Assembly: GCA_035610365.1 (NCBI GenBank)
Contig: CM069436.1
Coordinates: forward strand, 39,873,117-39,937,116
Source of the DNA: Aquatica leii
Lineage: Eukaryota; Arthropoda; Insecta; Coleoptera; Lampyridae
Direction of reading: 5' to 3'
Length of the DNA: 64,000 nucleotides
Shown piece after piece: positions 22,670 through 34,943 of the stretch; positions within the stretch are counted from its first letter, which is position 1, and the number at the start of each line of letters is the position of its first letter. Position numbers and translations under genes: made by a program. The notes under the pieces are model-generated. The model did not search any database. It saw nothing but the letters and a program-made list of their open reading frames with translations, and was not told where the DNA came from.

Positions 22670-23560
22670 TGGTTGGTAACTACAGACCAACACTTGAACG
22701 CCTGTACCTCGGAAGACGATCTCCAACATGTTTCGAACTGTCCTCCAATTCAGTTGATCTAAGCCACAGCCAAGCTTGGGTACTGCCAATTTCTTAACAT
22801 GATGGAACTCCATTTCTCTCTTGAGACTCCATAATGTTCGCCACAGATCTTTGTATAACGGCTTGATACGTGAGTATTTCTTGGTGACCAGATAGAAAAC
22901 GAAGCGTCCGTCACCACGTAGTCTTAAAATTTTTCCCACTGCCGGTTGCTGTCTTCGTAATTCATCTAGCTGCCCAAACTTCTTTTTAAACACGACTGCA
23001 ACTTCTCTGGACATGTCAAGATCCTCGCTCACGCAATGTGCAATGGCGTAATCTTTTTGTGTCTGGAACAGGTCTTGTTGTTCCTCGGTGGTAACTCCGA
23101 ACCTAGCTTTTCCAGAACCTTCGTATAAGTTCATAAACTTCTCAAACTCCATTTCTTCGATTGGATTTCTGGTTCTGCTACTTATTACTCTGGTTTGGAC
23201 CTGAACTTGCGTATTGTGGTTATCGGCAGCAAACGGGACTAGACGATCGACGTGGACCACTTTTGGTTTGCTTCTGGGCGGTTTTCGGATATGATATATG
23301 ACCTCATTAATACGCTGCATGACTTCATAGGGGCCCTCCCATTGCCTTTGCAGCTTCAGCGATAAACCACGTCTCCTTTGAGGATTATACAACCAGACCA
23401 TATCGCCAGGTTGAAACCCACCATTTTGTGCCTTGACTTCATATATAGTCTTCATCCTGTCGCTGGCAATTTGTGTGTTTTTACGGACCTCTTTATGTAT
23501 TTCGTCTAGCCTCTTGGTCAGCTTGCTGACGTAATCTTCTCCAACAACTTCTTCTTTCGG
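22670..23560 (-). CDS. Integrase tail and macro domain in the deleted copy
   Basis: One frame holds the integrase C-terminal block (GDMVWLYNPQRRRGLSLKL, GPYEVMQRINEV) followed directly by the macro domain at about 22670-23074: DYAIAHCVSEDLDMS, FYLVTKKYSRIK, VPKLGCGLDQLNW. The TARG1-like lysine and aspartate equivalents are also present here. Zinc-finger sequence follows toward 22560. That the macro frame survives in a copy that has lost almost everything else is notable, though chance cannot be excluded. Treated as part of a fossil element. Confidence 0.85.
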
Positions 23561-23715
23561 TCTTCGTCCACGCACTTGCTAAAAGAAAAAGTTTAATAAA
23601 CACTATTGCGAACTTAACAGTTATTTACGCAATCAATGTTTTTATTACGGGAGCGATATTTCTTAATGATATTTACACTAAAATTCGCGAACGATACCCA
23701 ACACTGATGCCAATT

Positions 23716-24167
23716 TGTAACGAATTTTATTATTAAAACTAATTTATTTAAACTACTAAAAATATGTTTTACTTATACTAGAAATATGCACACTTTTAAA
23801 TTAACCGAACTAATTAAATCTAATAATATTTAATAAAACACTTACAGTATAATTTATGTATAACGAACGCTATCACTTACACGAAGATAAGATAAAGTCC
23901 GCGGATAACTTCACACACTTGTTTACACTAAACTCACGTACTTCGTAGATTTATTTATAACACGCGTTAACGACTTATTTATTTAGACTTGAATAATCTT
24001 CTTAACACTGCAGGCTTCGCATTACGGAAATAACTGACCAACGAGTTGTTTCTTCGGTATTTATACATTGTGGCAAAACGTTCCCGTATGTTCTGCATCC
24101 TTTGGGGAACGTTCTAGAAAACCTCGCAAAGGCTCTGGAAGTTACGAATAACTTCTCGAACGTTTCA
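23716..24167 (-). repeat. 5' LTR of the deleted gypsy copy
   Basis: 452 bp; pairs with 22061-22512 and is followed by the target duplication ATAC. Confidence 0.92.
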
Positions 24168-24171
24168 ATAC

Positions 24172-24945
24172 AATATAATCTAATAACAACGGCTGAAGGC
24201 TGAACATATAAAAATTACTAATTACAAATATAAAAGTGGTTTTCCAATACGATACTTATACATTAGTTTGCTTTAAGCTCGAGGCCATATAAAAATTTTA
24301 CCAAATAAGCGTTGAGGCTATTTTATTGTTATATCTATAAACAGCAAAAAGCATAAATTTTTTAATTAATAACTTATTGAGGAAAAGGCGTCTCAAGTCG
24401 CTCAAAAAATTGTATAGTATTGAAGCAACATAGCAGCCGCCATCTTAAGAAATTTTTACTTGCAACCGCTAAATAAACTACTAAATTGTTTAATTCTGCC
24501 AGAATATATCCTAATCCTATTAAAGATTATTGCGAAAACGTAAACAATGAAATTTAAATATAAAAAAAATTACTTACGATTGAGCGAAAAGCGTTATGAA
24601 CAATCTAACGATTGCAATGCAGCATAATTCCTCCGTTTACGGTTCCACCCCAAAACTGTTATTTTTAATTACGTATTGGCTACAGTGCCGTCGAGAAACC
24701 AGTGCCAGTGTAAATTTTACGTTAAAGTATTATTTGTTGCAAGTACGTAAATAACGTCATGTAGCAGATTGTCTTTGCAACACTACAAAATGTAGACCTA
24801 ATTTCCGAGGATTCAATGTTATTGACAGAAACAAAAAATGCCGTTCTCGTCAAAAACAGAGAATGTGCTTAAACGAAAGGTGATTACGTTGAGTTATATT
24901 TTGATGGATGTAAGATTAAAGCCCTTATAACGGAGAGGTCTAATT
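24172..24945. other. No gene recognised
   Basis: AT-rich DNA between the deleted gypsy copy and the hAT relics, without motifs I can name. Confidence 0.45.
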
Positions 24946-24949
24946 GCTT

Positions 24950-25660
24950 ATATTGCTGAATTCTATATTACGGGTTTATGCACCAATGTGATTTATGTGA
25001 TGGAATTTCTTTTTTCATTTGAGTGGCAACTCCCGAGTGTCTTCCAGTCATATTGGATGTCCCGTCAGTCGCAATTCTTGTCATGGTTTCTTTCAGAAGC
25101 TCTTTGTTGAAACCACATTCTTGGAGAAATTTCAACACTGTGTTTGTTATACGTTTAGCAGTTTCACATCCATTCAGATCAACTTAACTTAACTTAAAAA
25201 CAAATTTTCAACCACGTTGCAGAAATCACCACGTAAGTAGATTATCAAGGATGCTTTTACACTTAGACTAATGCTTTCATCAAGCATGATTCCCAGGTGT
25301 AGCCAAGTAACTTGACAAAGTTTGCCAAAGCGCTTTCGCATTTCGCTGGCGATAAACGAAATTTAATTTTGGCAGGAATTATTTGACCAACTGCTGAAGC
25401 GTTTATTTTTTCCTGCAGTAGAAGAATGTTGTCCAAGCTGCTATAACTAAAGTTCCACTTGGCAACTGCACAAGCTGAGTTGAATACTGATGTTGTTAAA
25501 ACAAAGTTTTTCGAAAGCTGGTCTTCGAACAGTTCCGGGACGCTGTGTGATCCGTCAGCATGACTTTGCATCAAAAGAGCCTTCATGTGTGAAGCAGATC
25601 TGCGGTGTTTGTAGATCTTGTTGCGAAGAACCTGAATAATAATAGACCCTTATTTATTGT
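24950..25660 (-). pseudogene. hAT transposase relic (KIAA1586-like)
   Basis: Minus strand, 25660 to 25263: VLRNKIYKHRRSASHMKAL, FVLTTSVFNSACAVAKWNFS and a lysine/leucine-rich stretch, then SLIIYLRGDF near 25220 and, in shifted frames near 25080-25020, TRIATDGTSNMTGRHSGVA. That order ('KIYKH..S..H', 'VFRTAY..AK..', 'STLI.YLRG', 'TDG.S.M.G..SGVA') is that of KIAA1586-like hAT transposases. Several stops and frameshifts. No terminal repeats were found. Confidence 0.68.
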
Positions 25661-25859
25661 AACTCGCTACTGATATTACCAAAGCTGAAAATTTTTAAAC
25701 ATGCATAGTACCTTTGTACTGCTTGTTGTTATTTTAGATTCAATCCACTGCCTGTTTGATTGAGGACGATCCTTAAATTAGATACATAGTGAGCAGCCCA
25801 AGTAAGCAAGTAACTGCCATTTAAGATAATCCATGGATTATTTTTGAGCCAAAACTCCT

Positions 25860-27215
25860 TTTGCTCAATAGTCCAATGAAGAGAAGAACCGGTTTGTTTT
25901 TTTGGCTAAAAAATATGAAATATGATTATTTTCAAAAAGGAAATCTTCAAAAACATAATTATACTTGTGTGATCACTTATTGGCATAAAACCAAGAAAAT
26001 ATTTTTTTATTACCAAGTTAATTTGACCTTGGTTTTGATTATGTATCATTTTGCCGTATCTAAATACTACACTCATTTGGTCTGTCTTAGAAATATCAGT
26101 TGTCGTGTCAAGTATAATAGAATAAAAAGGGGCAGTCTTTATTTCATTTACTAAGTTTCGCTCAACAGCCTTAGATGTAATTGTGATGAGTTCGTTTTGA
26201 ATGTCCTTACTTAAATATTTTACATCGAAAATTGGGTTTTTCTGATAGTTCTTTTAACACAGGGTCAAGTTGTATAGTCGATAGAAAATTTCTCCCTGAT
26301 GCCGCCCATTACTAATAACCTCTAAATAACCCCTAAAACCTAAATTTTGTTGACATAAAAATAATGTCACCTTCACGAGACGATGTAAAACTTGTCTCCA
26401 GAAGTTTGCTTCCTTCCTTATTTTTGATTCTAAAGTAGTATCAATTTTGTTTTCTTCTTTCCCTGCATTACAAACGGCGCAAGTCTCTAAATGAGAATCC
26501 GATATTTCAAGGATACTTATTTTCTTGCTTAATCCCTTCCAATCATTCATTCCAACAATCCAGCTAAAATTAAAAAATACTTTTCTTCTATCGGCAAACA
26601 GCCAACAACAATAGCACTTATTTAATTTCGACGAATAACACAGCCTGATCTTTTGTATTTTAACGCCAGCTTAAGGTTTGATGGTATAATAATATTTACT
26701 AAACGAACGGTTTTCGGTTTAATGGTTAACAGGGAATAGTCCTCTAGGACGACATGGTCCACATTCTAATACAAAATTTTTGAGTTTATTAAAAATTAAA
26801 TGTTTTTCAAAATGACCTTTATCAGAACGGTGCCTCTCATTTTTTAAAAGACTAGAAATGAATTCGTCTGCATTATTAATACTATTAATGTTGCTGTCAT
26901 TATTTTTTATAGATAATAATGTGCTTTTGGATTTGTGGAAGATGAGGATGCACTTGAAACTTGATATTTATCTAAATCTTTTGACGATGAGAAATTATTT
27001 GAATTCTGTTGTTCTTCTGACTCTAAGAAATTACTTGGCTTTTGTTGTTGTTCTGGGATTAAGGAAGACGAAGAAGTAAGAGTTTTGTGTGCATCTGTAC
27101 TTGAATAAAAAACAACTGTTTTTTTTTGAGTTTATCAATGCGATCGTCATGTTCTCTCCTTATTCTGTTTTCGGCTCCACTCAGTTTTACTGCTTTTACC
27201 TGTGTTGTTTTTGTC
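25860..27215 (-). pseudogene. hAT transposase relic (ZMYM1-like)
   Basis: Minus strand, starting near 27215 with KLSGAENRIRREHDDRIDKL, typical of the N-terminus of ZMYM1-like hAT proteins. FVLECGPCRPRGLFPVNH follows near 26740, NDWKGLSKKISILEISDSHL near 26540, ANFWRQVLHRLVKVTLFLCQ (equivalent to 'E...WR.VL.RLI.....LA') near 26400, and IKTAPFYSIILDTTTDISKT, the first catalytic-Asp region, near 26100. The catalytic half beyond that is missing. It has stops and frame changes. The plus-strand ORFs here are shadows. It is related to but distinct from the element at 27570-30772. Confidence 0.8.
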
Positions 27216-27569
27216 AGTAATTTAATTGTCGTTATCTAGTATTGTTCAATAGTAATTTTCAGTGAATATTTGTACCTCACCCGCCGCGAGTGTACCTACC
27301 ATATAATTTGTGATTTTTCAGTACACTCAAAACTTATCGTTAATCGTCATTATGATTTCTCATTTGGAATAAAGTTAATTAACATTTAGCAAAATTTAAT
27401 AATTTGAGAGTAATGTAAACTTTAAGGTATGCTCAGGGTATGTTCCACTTAGAGCGTACCCAAACTTTGGACAAGGTGTGCCCTTGCAAGAGCAGTACAT
27501 ACCGGGCATTCCCGCAATTTCAATACTAATTGAGGGTGTGCTACTTAATACAAACCCGTTCATTACAGA

Positions 27570-30500
27570 CAGCGACGTAACTAGGGGGGGGGGGCTGACG
27601 GGGCATGTGCCCCGGTCGCCGGTTTTTAGGGGCGCAGGGGCGCGTTATTTATATAGTTAATGCTAAAATTAATAATACGAGAGAAAGAAAATGCAAATGC
27701 AGTAACGCAAAACGCGAGCGTAATTTTAAGCAATTCGTATTATTGCATTCTGAACTAACGAAGTGAGTACCGCAGCAGAACGCTAAGAACGTGATCCAAA
27801 CATAAATAAAAACATACTTCAATTCATAATATGGAAAAATTATTTTGAGATGTTTTATGTCTGCAGTATTTATTTGTTTGCTGGGTAGGTATTCATAATT
27901 TGTATTTTTCTTAAGAAAATTACAATAAGTTTTGCATTTTTGTTAAAAGTTGCACAAAAATTGCAAAAAAATGCAAATACCATCAGCTCCGGTTCTTTAG
28001 GCAAATGTTACTTAGTTTTTCGCATTACAATGAACTTGGTTAAGCGATGAATTTACACTTTTTTCTGCACTTCAATGTATTTTGAGTTACTTGAAAGTTA
28101 GTTAAGAGTTGAAACGCGTGTGCTGTATTGTATCTAGTGTCACTGTTAAGTGTGTGTCTTTCCTTACTCCGTGTTTTAAGCGAACTTCTTTGTGATTCGA
28201 ACGTGTATCATAGTTGTTACTGTGTTTTGCTGTTTGATTTTGCTTAATTTAATAAAATAAAAATCATGTCGAAGAAACCTTCTGGTGCAGAATATCGAAA
28301 AAGAGCTAAAGAAAGAGAAATAGAAGTTCGTCATTCTTCGTCTCTCTTGTCGTCATTGTTAAATGTTAAAGACGTAAATAAAAAAGGTAATATATACACT
28401 AATTTGACTACTTATTACACAATATAAAATTATTTATTTACTAAAATAAACGTAAACAGTAAATTCCTAACACACTATTTGTTTCTAGAAGGAAGCAATT
28501 GTAGTACCAATATGATGTTTGAAGAACATTCAAGCGCAGTCCAAGAAGAAATTATATCAGGGACGAATTTTGAGACAGAAATAAGCCAGCAGGAAGAAAA
28601 TCAGGTTCTATTAACGTATGGCACTAACGATGATGAAGGCAGGTTTCAAGCAGTATCTAATCAGGGTTCAACAATTGCGAAAATAGATTTAGCAGAGAAT
28701 GAATCCACTATTCATTTCGATCTTAGAGATCCAGGGAAGTGGCCTGCAGCACTTTCGGATACAGAAAGATGCTTGATAGTTTAGACGAAAGAAAAATATA
28801 ACCTGATTTAAGTAATACCTTAAGGGATGGGAGAAACTTAACTAAAGACTGATTTACAAAAAAATTGCCTGGTGGCTTAAAGGTACACCGAACGTGGCTA
28901 GTATACAGCCAATTAAAGAATGCTTTGTTTTGTGTCCCTTGCAAACTGTTTTCTCACTTAGAAAGAAAAGCTTCTGTTTTGGCCAAGGAAGAAAGTTTCA
29001 CTCAATGGAAGAAGTTGAGTGAACAAATTCCTGAGCACGAAAATTCACTGAACCACAAAAATTGTTTTTGCTCTTGGAAAACTTTGCAGTTATCTTTAAA
29101 TAAAGGTACTGGTATTGATAAAGAACTTCAACACAAGATAGCACTTGAGGAAGCGCACTGGAGAGGGGTTTTGTATGCTATCATTGATGTGGTAATATAC
29201 TTAGCAAAACAGGGTAGTTCATTACGAGGCTCTAATGAAAAGCTAGATTTTGGTGACCCAAGATGTGGAAAGTTTTTAAATACTATAGACCTAGTGTCTA
29301 TATACAGAACGAATTTTTAGACATAATTGCTGTAAAAATAAGAGAAAACATATTTTTAGACATCAAAGCTTCAAAATACTTTTCCATTATGTTTGATTGC
29401 ACACCTGATGTAAGTCATTTAGAACAAATGTCTCAAGTTATTCGTTATGTTAAGGTTACCGACAATGGTCCAGAGGTAGTCGAAAGCTTCATTGATTTTG
29501 TGGCAGTTATTGAGAAAACTGGATGTGCTCTTACTCAGACAATTCTAGAAAAAATAAAAAATGATGGCTTATACATAAGGAACTCCAGAGGACAATGCTA
29601 TGACAATGGTTCAAATATGGCGGGCATGTACAAAGGCGTTCAATTCCGAATTCTTGAAGCAAACACTCTAACGTATTTTGTGCCATGTGCAGCACATTCC
29701 CTAAACTTAATTAGTGCAAATGCTGCTAGCTTGTCAGGGGAGGCAGAGTCGTACTTTGGCATACTTAATTGCCTCTATAATTTCTTTACTTCCTCCACTA
29801 ATAGATGGGAAGTTCTAGTAAAACATGTTCCCCTATCTCTCAAACTGCAAAGCAATACCAGATGGTCTACTAAGAGAGAGGCATTAAAAGTAATATATAA
29901 GCATCTAAGAAAAATTTTAGATGCTCTAAATGACCTTATGACGAACCAAATAACAACTGCTGAAACAAAAACATAGGCAACTTCTCTTCTAAAAAATGTA
30001 AAAAGGTTTGAATTTATTGTCCTCTCATGTTCCTGGTATAAGCAATTAAGCCGCATAGATATTGTGAACAGGCTGTTACAAAAAGAGGACACCACTATCG
30101 ACAGATCAGCAGGACATATTAGCAGACTAATCTCCGAGTTTAAAGAGGAAAGGTCAAACTGTTCAGCTAATGCAGTGAAAGAAAGCGGCTACTTCATCTG
30201 ATCTTCTGACGTTAATATACCAAAACGGACTTGAAGGTGCCTACTCCAACATAACTACAGCGATAAGAATTTTTCTTGCAATACCCGTATCAGTTGCCTC
30301 AAACGAAAGAAGTTTTAGTAAATTAAAAATTTTAAAAAATTACATCAGGAACCTGACAGGACAACAACGACTAACCAACTTAGGCATTGTTTCCATAGAG
30401 CACCAAATAGCGTCTAAACTATCTTTTGAGGAAATTGTAAACACATTTGCGGCTAAAAAATCTCGTAAAGTTAAGTTTTAGTTTGTATATAATTTGTCAC

Positions 30501-30772
30501 AATTCTTAAAGATTGTGTAAACTGTAAAATGTATATGTAGATTGTGTAAATAAAGTAACTTATATATAAACCGTTTGGTTTTTGAACAATTATTTACTGC
30601 CTATTGGAATTAAACAGTTTTTCAAGGTGAAATGTGTAATAAATGTTAGTAACAATATCAGAGGTATTATTTGGAAAGGTTTTTGGTTTATTGGTGTATG
30701 TTGAATACAGAGAGGAGAGGGCGCCAAAGTGACTTCTTGTCCCGGGTGGTAAGTCGCCTAGTTACGTCGCTG
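27570..30772 (+). mobile_element. hAT element with intact ends and target duplication
   Basis: 3203 bp bounded by perfect 16-bp inverted repeats CAGCGACGTAACTAGG (27570-27585 and 30757-30772) and an exact 8-bp target duplication ATTACAGA (27562-27569 and 30773-30780), the hallmark of hAT. The interior codes for a broken ZMYM1-like transposase on the plus strand. The left subterminal region has a run of G and a GC-rich stretch. Confidence 0.95.
28267..30481 (+). pseudogene. hAT transposase (ZMYM1-like), several stops
   Basis: Start ATG at 28267 gives MSKKPSGAEYRKRAKEREIE (40 codons). A likely intron follows (donor AAG|GTAATA at 28387, acceptor TTTCTAG ending 28488), but the frame does not join cleanly. 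The TTF-like zinc finger is at 28890-28960 (RTWLVYSQLKNALFCVPCKL). Next come WKKLSEQIPEHENSLNHKNC, the catalytic part with KYFSIMFDCTPDVSHLEQMS near 29380, GQCYDNGSNMAGMYKGVQFR near 29600 and CAAHSLNLISANAA near 29690. The C-terminal dimerisation block (FLAIPVSVASNERSFSKLKI) is at 30270-30330, with the stop at 30479. Stops near 28785, 28800-28855 and 29975, and at least three frame changes, disable it. Confidence 0.9.
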
Positions 30773-30780
30773 ATTACAGA

Positions 30781-32600
30781 TAGAAAAGTTATGTATTCTT
30801 TAACGAGTAGTATAAGCGTTTTTGAAAAATAAACTATATAAGTTAATGTTTTTATTTGGGTAACTGTAAACAAGCAAGTAAAATGAGTTAGCCGAAGTGA
30901 AAACTCAAAGAAAAAACCCTGAAAATCAGTTAATCATATGGGGCTGCTACTGCAGTTGCACCAAAAATAATTTAAGTAGAATATACAACATTTTTATTTC
31001 AGAATGCAAAAAAAGTTTACCCCTCTTGACCCTACCAAGTTAAAAATCATTTTATCCGTTTCAATTTTTATTTCGTTTTTTTATAAACTACGTGCTTGTT
31101 ATATAGGTGTAGAAATTTGTACGATTTTACATATCATATTTTATTAATAAATAATTTAAACATATGTTTAGTAGTGTTAAAATATGAACAAAAATTAAAA
31201 ACTTGGATATATGTATTCGGTTTAACGTTACAAAGTAATCGTTTTCTTTTTGGAAATATCTAATTAGAAACGAATAAAAAAACATGTAACAATAACTTAC
31301 TGCTGTAGTTATTGAAAGAAAACGGTTTCTAACCTGTTTTACCATTAATGGTGTTTTATTTCACTTCAGGTAATTTTATAATGTATTTTACTTGTGACGC
31401 AGACGCACAGTTTTATGTAGCCATATTAGGAAAAGAACTTTACATGTACGGATTGTATATAAAAGATATTTTGTTCTTAGTTACAAAAATCTTAGTAAGC
31501 TAACCAATTAAAGTATCTTATCTGCATAAAACGCGGAAGTTGCGCATCGAGCCAACAAATGGTTCCATAAATATCTTTGTCTGACAGAGTCTCAGTACAA
31601 GTAGGCCATTCGTATGCAAGGAAAGGGCCTTCCATCTGAACATGCCAGGATCTGTCAGTCACAATGGCTCCTCACTCGTACACTATTCCTCTCTGGAGAC
31701 TTACAGATAGCGGCACTGATATTGTTGCTTACGTACCTCCTGGTCGCCCTTGTTTAAACTTTTTTCTTAATGCGTTTAGTTCCTTTAGAAGTACTTGTAA
31801 TATATTACGTTATACATTTTAATTTTGTTTCAAATGAATATTTTTACATTAAACATTAGTTATTTCAATCAATTAATAGTGTGTGTACCCAATTAGAACA
31901 CATAATAAAATCTGGATTTTAATGAATTTCAGTACGAAAGCAAGGTTTACGTTTTATTTATGCGGTACATTATCTATGCAAAATGGTAAATTTTTACACG
32001 AAAGAGTGTTTGTTACTTTAAATGTATACGTAGTCGGTTGTAAATCAATTTTTGAGCCGAAAATAATCTAAATTTTATTACAATTTTTCGAGTTTTGATA
32101 TATTTACTTTTCAGTAAATTGTTCAGTACCTTTCAGTAAATTGAACATACTGAAAAGATATATTTAGAAGTCACTTTGATATAGTTTGAAAAGTTTACTA
32201 AGAACATTATAACCAGGGCTGGGATTTTATACATTATACATAAAAAATATGTAGTTACATTTTGAAAGATTTTGTTTGTGAGATCAAATTTTTGCAGTTT
32301 TAAAAATAAATTTATAATAGGGTGAACTAACCGGTTGTCGGACACTTAAGCAATTTTTCGCAAACAAATAATCACAATTCAGTCAATTTCTATTCATTTT
32401 TAGGCATTTCATTTTCATGGTATCCTTTTAGGTTTAAAAAACACATTTTTAATCAAGTACTCTTCAAAACTTTATTCGCTATTCTATTTAATTAAAATAT
32501 GATTTTTACTAGTTTTCCGACATCTTGAACAAATTGTCAGACTTTGATTTTTTAATATACAGCTGCTGGACTTTATATCTTATTTAAATATTTAATTTTG
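30781..32600. other. AT-rich stretch without a recognised gene
   Basis: No convincing coding sequence. A GC-richer patch at 31540-31760 has a broken open character in the minus direction but no motif I recognise. Confidence 0.45.
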
Positions 32601-32607
32601 CCCACAG

Positions 32608-34326
32608 ATGACTAATGCCATGTCCGAATCTAAAAAGAAATGTAGACAGTACAGTGTTGATTATTTGAAACTTGACTTCATTCCATCATTGTCGGACAAA
32701 CAATTGCCTATGTGCCTTTTATGCAACAAAGTTTTGGGCAATGACGCTATGAAACCATCTAAGCTGCAGGATCATCTGAGAAGATGTCACCCTGATAAAA
32801 CAGATAAAGATTTGAAATACTTTCAAACACTCAAAGATAAACTTCAGAAGAGACCCACGCTGGACAGAATGTTCGCTTCGACGTCACAAAGAAACGATGA
32901 TGGTTTGCGGGCGTCTTACAATATCTCGTTACTTATAGCAAAATCCGGAAAACCGCGTACTATCGGAGAGAAGTTAATTCTGCCAGCCGTTGAAGAGGTT
33001 TTAAAAACTGTTTTACACAAACCTGCATTTGATATCATTAAAAGAATTCCCTTAAGCAACAATACTGTTGAAAGACGTATTGATGAAATGAGTTCTGATA
33101 TTGAAAGCTTCTTGTGTAATTATTTGCAAACGACCCATTTCTCTATACAACTGAACGAGTCAACTTTACCTGGTAATGCAGCATTATTATTGGCATATGT
33201 TCGTTTTATTATGAATCAAATCAAATCTACGAAGAACTGCTCTTCGCAAGAACTTTGACAACTGACACTAAAGGTGAATCAATATTTCATGTTTTAAAGG
33301 ATTACTTCATTGAAAAAGCAATCCCTTTATCAAATATAATATCAGTAGCTACAGATGGAGCACCTGCCATGGTTGAACGTTATCGTGAATTTATAAGCTA
33401 TTTAAAACAAAATGTATTAGGGGTGTTAGCAATACATTGCGTCATCCATCGACAACATTTAGTTGCTAAAAATTTGAGTGTTAGATTGCATAAATCTCTT
33501 CAATTAGTCATTGATGCAGTAAACCGAATCCGAAGCAACGCGTTGAATACGCGGTTGTTTGTGCAGTTGTGTGAAGAAAATGACGAACACTTTCATCAAT
33601 TACTCCTTCACACTGAAGTACGCTGGCTGTCGAAAGGCTTATGTTTAAAAAGATTTTTTGCACTTTTTGAGACTATTTTAGAATTTCTGGATACTAAAAA
33701 TAAAATTTTAAAAGACAATTTAATGAAGTGGAAAACAGAAATCGCCTATTTAATAGATTTCTTTACAAAATTTAATACGGATTATTTGCAGTTACAAGGC
33801 GACAGTTTAAATTTGATTAAAACAAAGTCCATCTTATCAGCGTTTCTTGCCATAGTTAAACTAATAAAGCAATATATTGGACGGGGCGAATTTTCCCAGT
33901 TCCCCAATTTGTCACAGACAAACTGCCAGGAAAACGACGTTTCAACCTACGTTAAACATTTAAATGCCCTGTATTCAGATTTTGAAACTAGGTTTGAGGA
34001 TGTTTTGACTATGGTAATACCACCGTGGATAATTAACCCATATGGTGACATAGAAGAAACGAATTTCATAATACAAGAGGAACTGACTGAACTAAGTACA
34101 AATGAAGAACTTCAGTTTAAAAACGGATATAAGCAATTCTGGCTGCAAAACAACATACCCGTTACTTATCCCGTATTATGAAATATAGCGAGGAAATTTT
34201 TAATTTTCTTTCCATCGTCATACTAAGTGGAAAGAGGGTTCAGCGCTGTTAAGATTAAACCTTACAAAATTGACACGAAATGTTGATAATTTATTATTAA
34301 AGCATCAGGTTCATCCTTCTCACTAA
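32608..34326 (+). pseudogene. hAT transposase (ZBED5-like), nearly complete
   Basis: Start at 32608 (MTNAMSESKKKCRQYSVDYL). A BED-type zinc finger follows at about residues 30-55 (CLLCNKVLGNDAMKPSKLQD, HLRRCHPDK). The transposase core contains SFLCNYLQTTHFSIQLNES (first catalytic Asp region is altered), VATDGAPAMVERYREF, IHCVIHRQHLVAKNL and LLLHTEVRWLSKG, all strong ZBED5/ZBED8-type motifs. A frameshift near 33195 separates the two long frames (32608-33258, 33255-34181). After 34181 the C-terminal dimerisation block continues in other frames (VERGFSAV-like near 34230, ending LKHQVHPSH). At least two frameshifts and one stop. A diverged right terminal repeat (rc CAGAGGTTTCTAAACTTTTT) lies at 34532-34551. 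Confidence 0.9.
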
Positions 34327-34531
34327 AACATTTACTTATTGCTTAGTTTATTTAATGTTTATTTTATGTTACGTATATTTTATATAACAGATACAAATTT
34401 TATTTTGAGTAGTTTTCATGTAAATTCAATTAATAAATGTATAAAATTTAACATGTGTTTTTACTTTAAGTTTTTAAAACTAAACTTCACTATAGTTAAA
34501 AATTTACAAAAAGTCAATATCAGGTAAACAC

Positions 34532-34551
34532 AAAAAGTTTAGAAACCTCTG
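34532..34551. repeat. Right terminal repeat of the ZBED5-like hAT element
   Basis: The reverse complement reads CAGAGGTTTCTAAACTTTTT, close to the CAGTGGTTCTCAAACTTTTT end common in this hAT group and to the end at 17954. The left end was not found. Confidence 0.55.
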
Positions 34552-34943
34552 GTTTAATATAATATTTTTGTGAAACAAACGTGTTTGGGAATTAGAATGA
34601 TTTAATTTGATATAGTTTTATCAGCACAAGTATGTTTGAGAATCTAAAGAAAAAAAATAAGATAGAGAGAAACAAACAAATAACTGTAATAAAAGCTAAG
34701 ATGGTTGTTCTTTAATTGTTAGTGCAGTACTTTGTTCGCTTATTCTTTAGTTTTATTACAAATGGTTGTAAATATTGAAGGTAACTTTGGGGTGACCTTT
34801 TACGCTGTAGTTTTTATGTAAATTACTCCTCAAGTTTTTGTAAAAACTTTTTTCATGAAAAAGAGTCGCAATCTTGTAGTTATCACAAAATTAAGCGTGG
34901 TACTGAAATTCTGATTCGCCAATTAGTACAACATAAATTTCAG

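Larger units (their letters stand above)
22061..24167 (-). mobile_element. Internally deleted copy of the same gypsy family
   Basis: Two 452-bp LTRs (22061-22512 and 23716-24167) flank only 1.2 kb of internal DNA. The 4-bp target duplication ATAC is present on both sides (22057-22060 and 24168-24171). I count about 17 differences between the LTRs (near 4%), so it is clearly older than the copy at 9776. What remains inside is the integrase tail and the macro domain with a decayed zinc-finger region. It is a broken copy. Confidence 0.93.

Noticed and set aside
24950-27215. A single hAT transposase covering the whole interval
   Set aside because: The two halves belong to different hAT subfamilies (KIAA1586-like and ZMYM1-like) and both contain parts of the same catalytic region.
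27478-27660. 60-residue plus ORF
   Set aside because: It crosses the border of the hAT element at 27570, so it cannot be an old gene.
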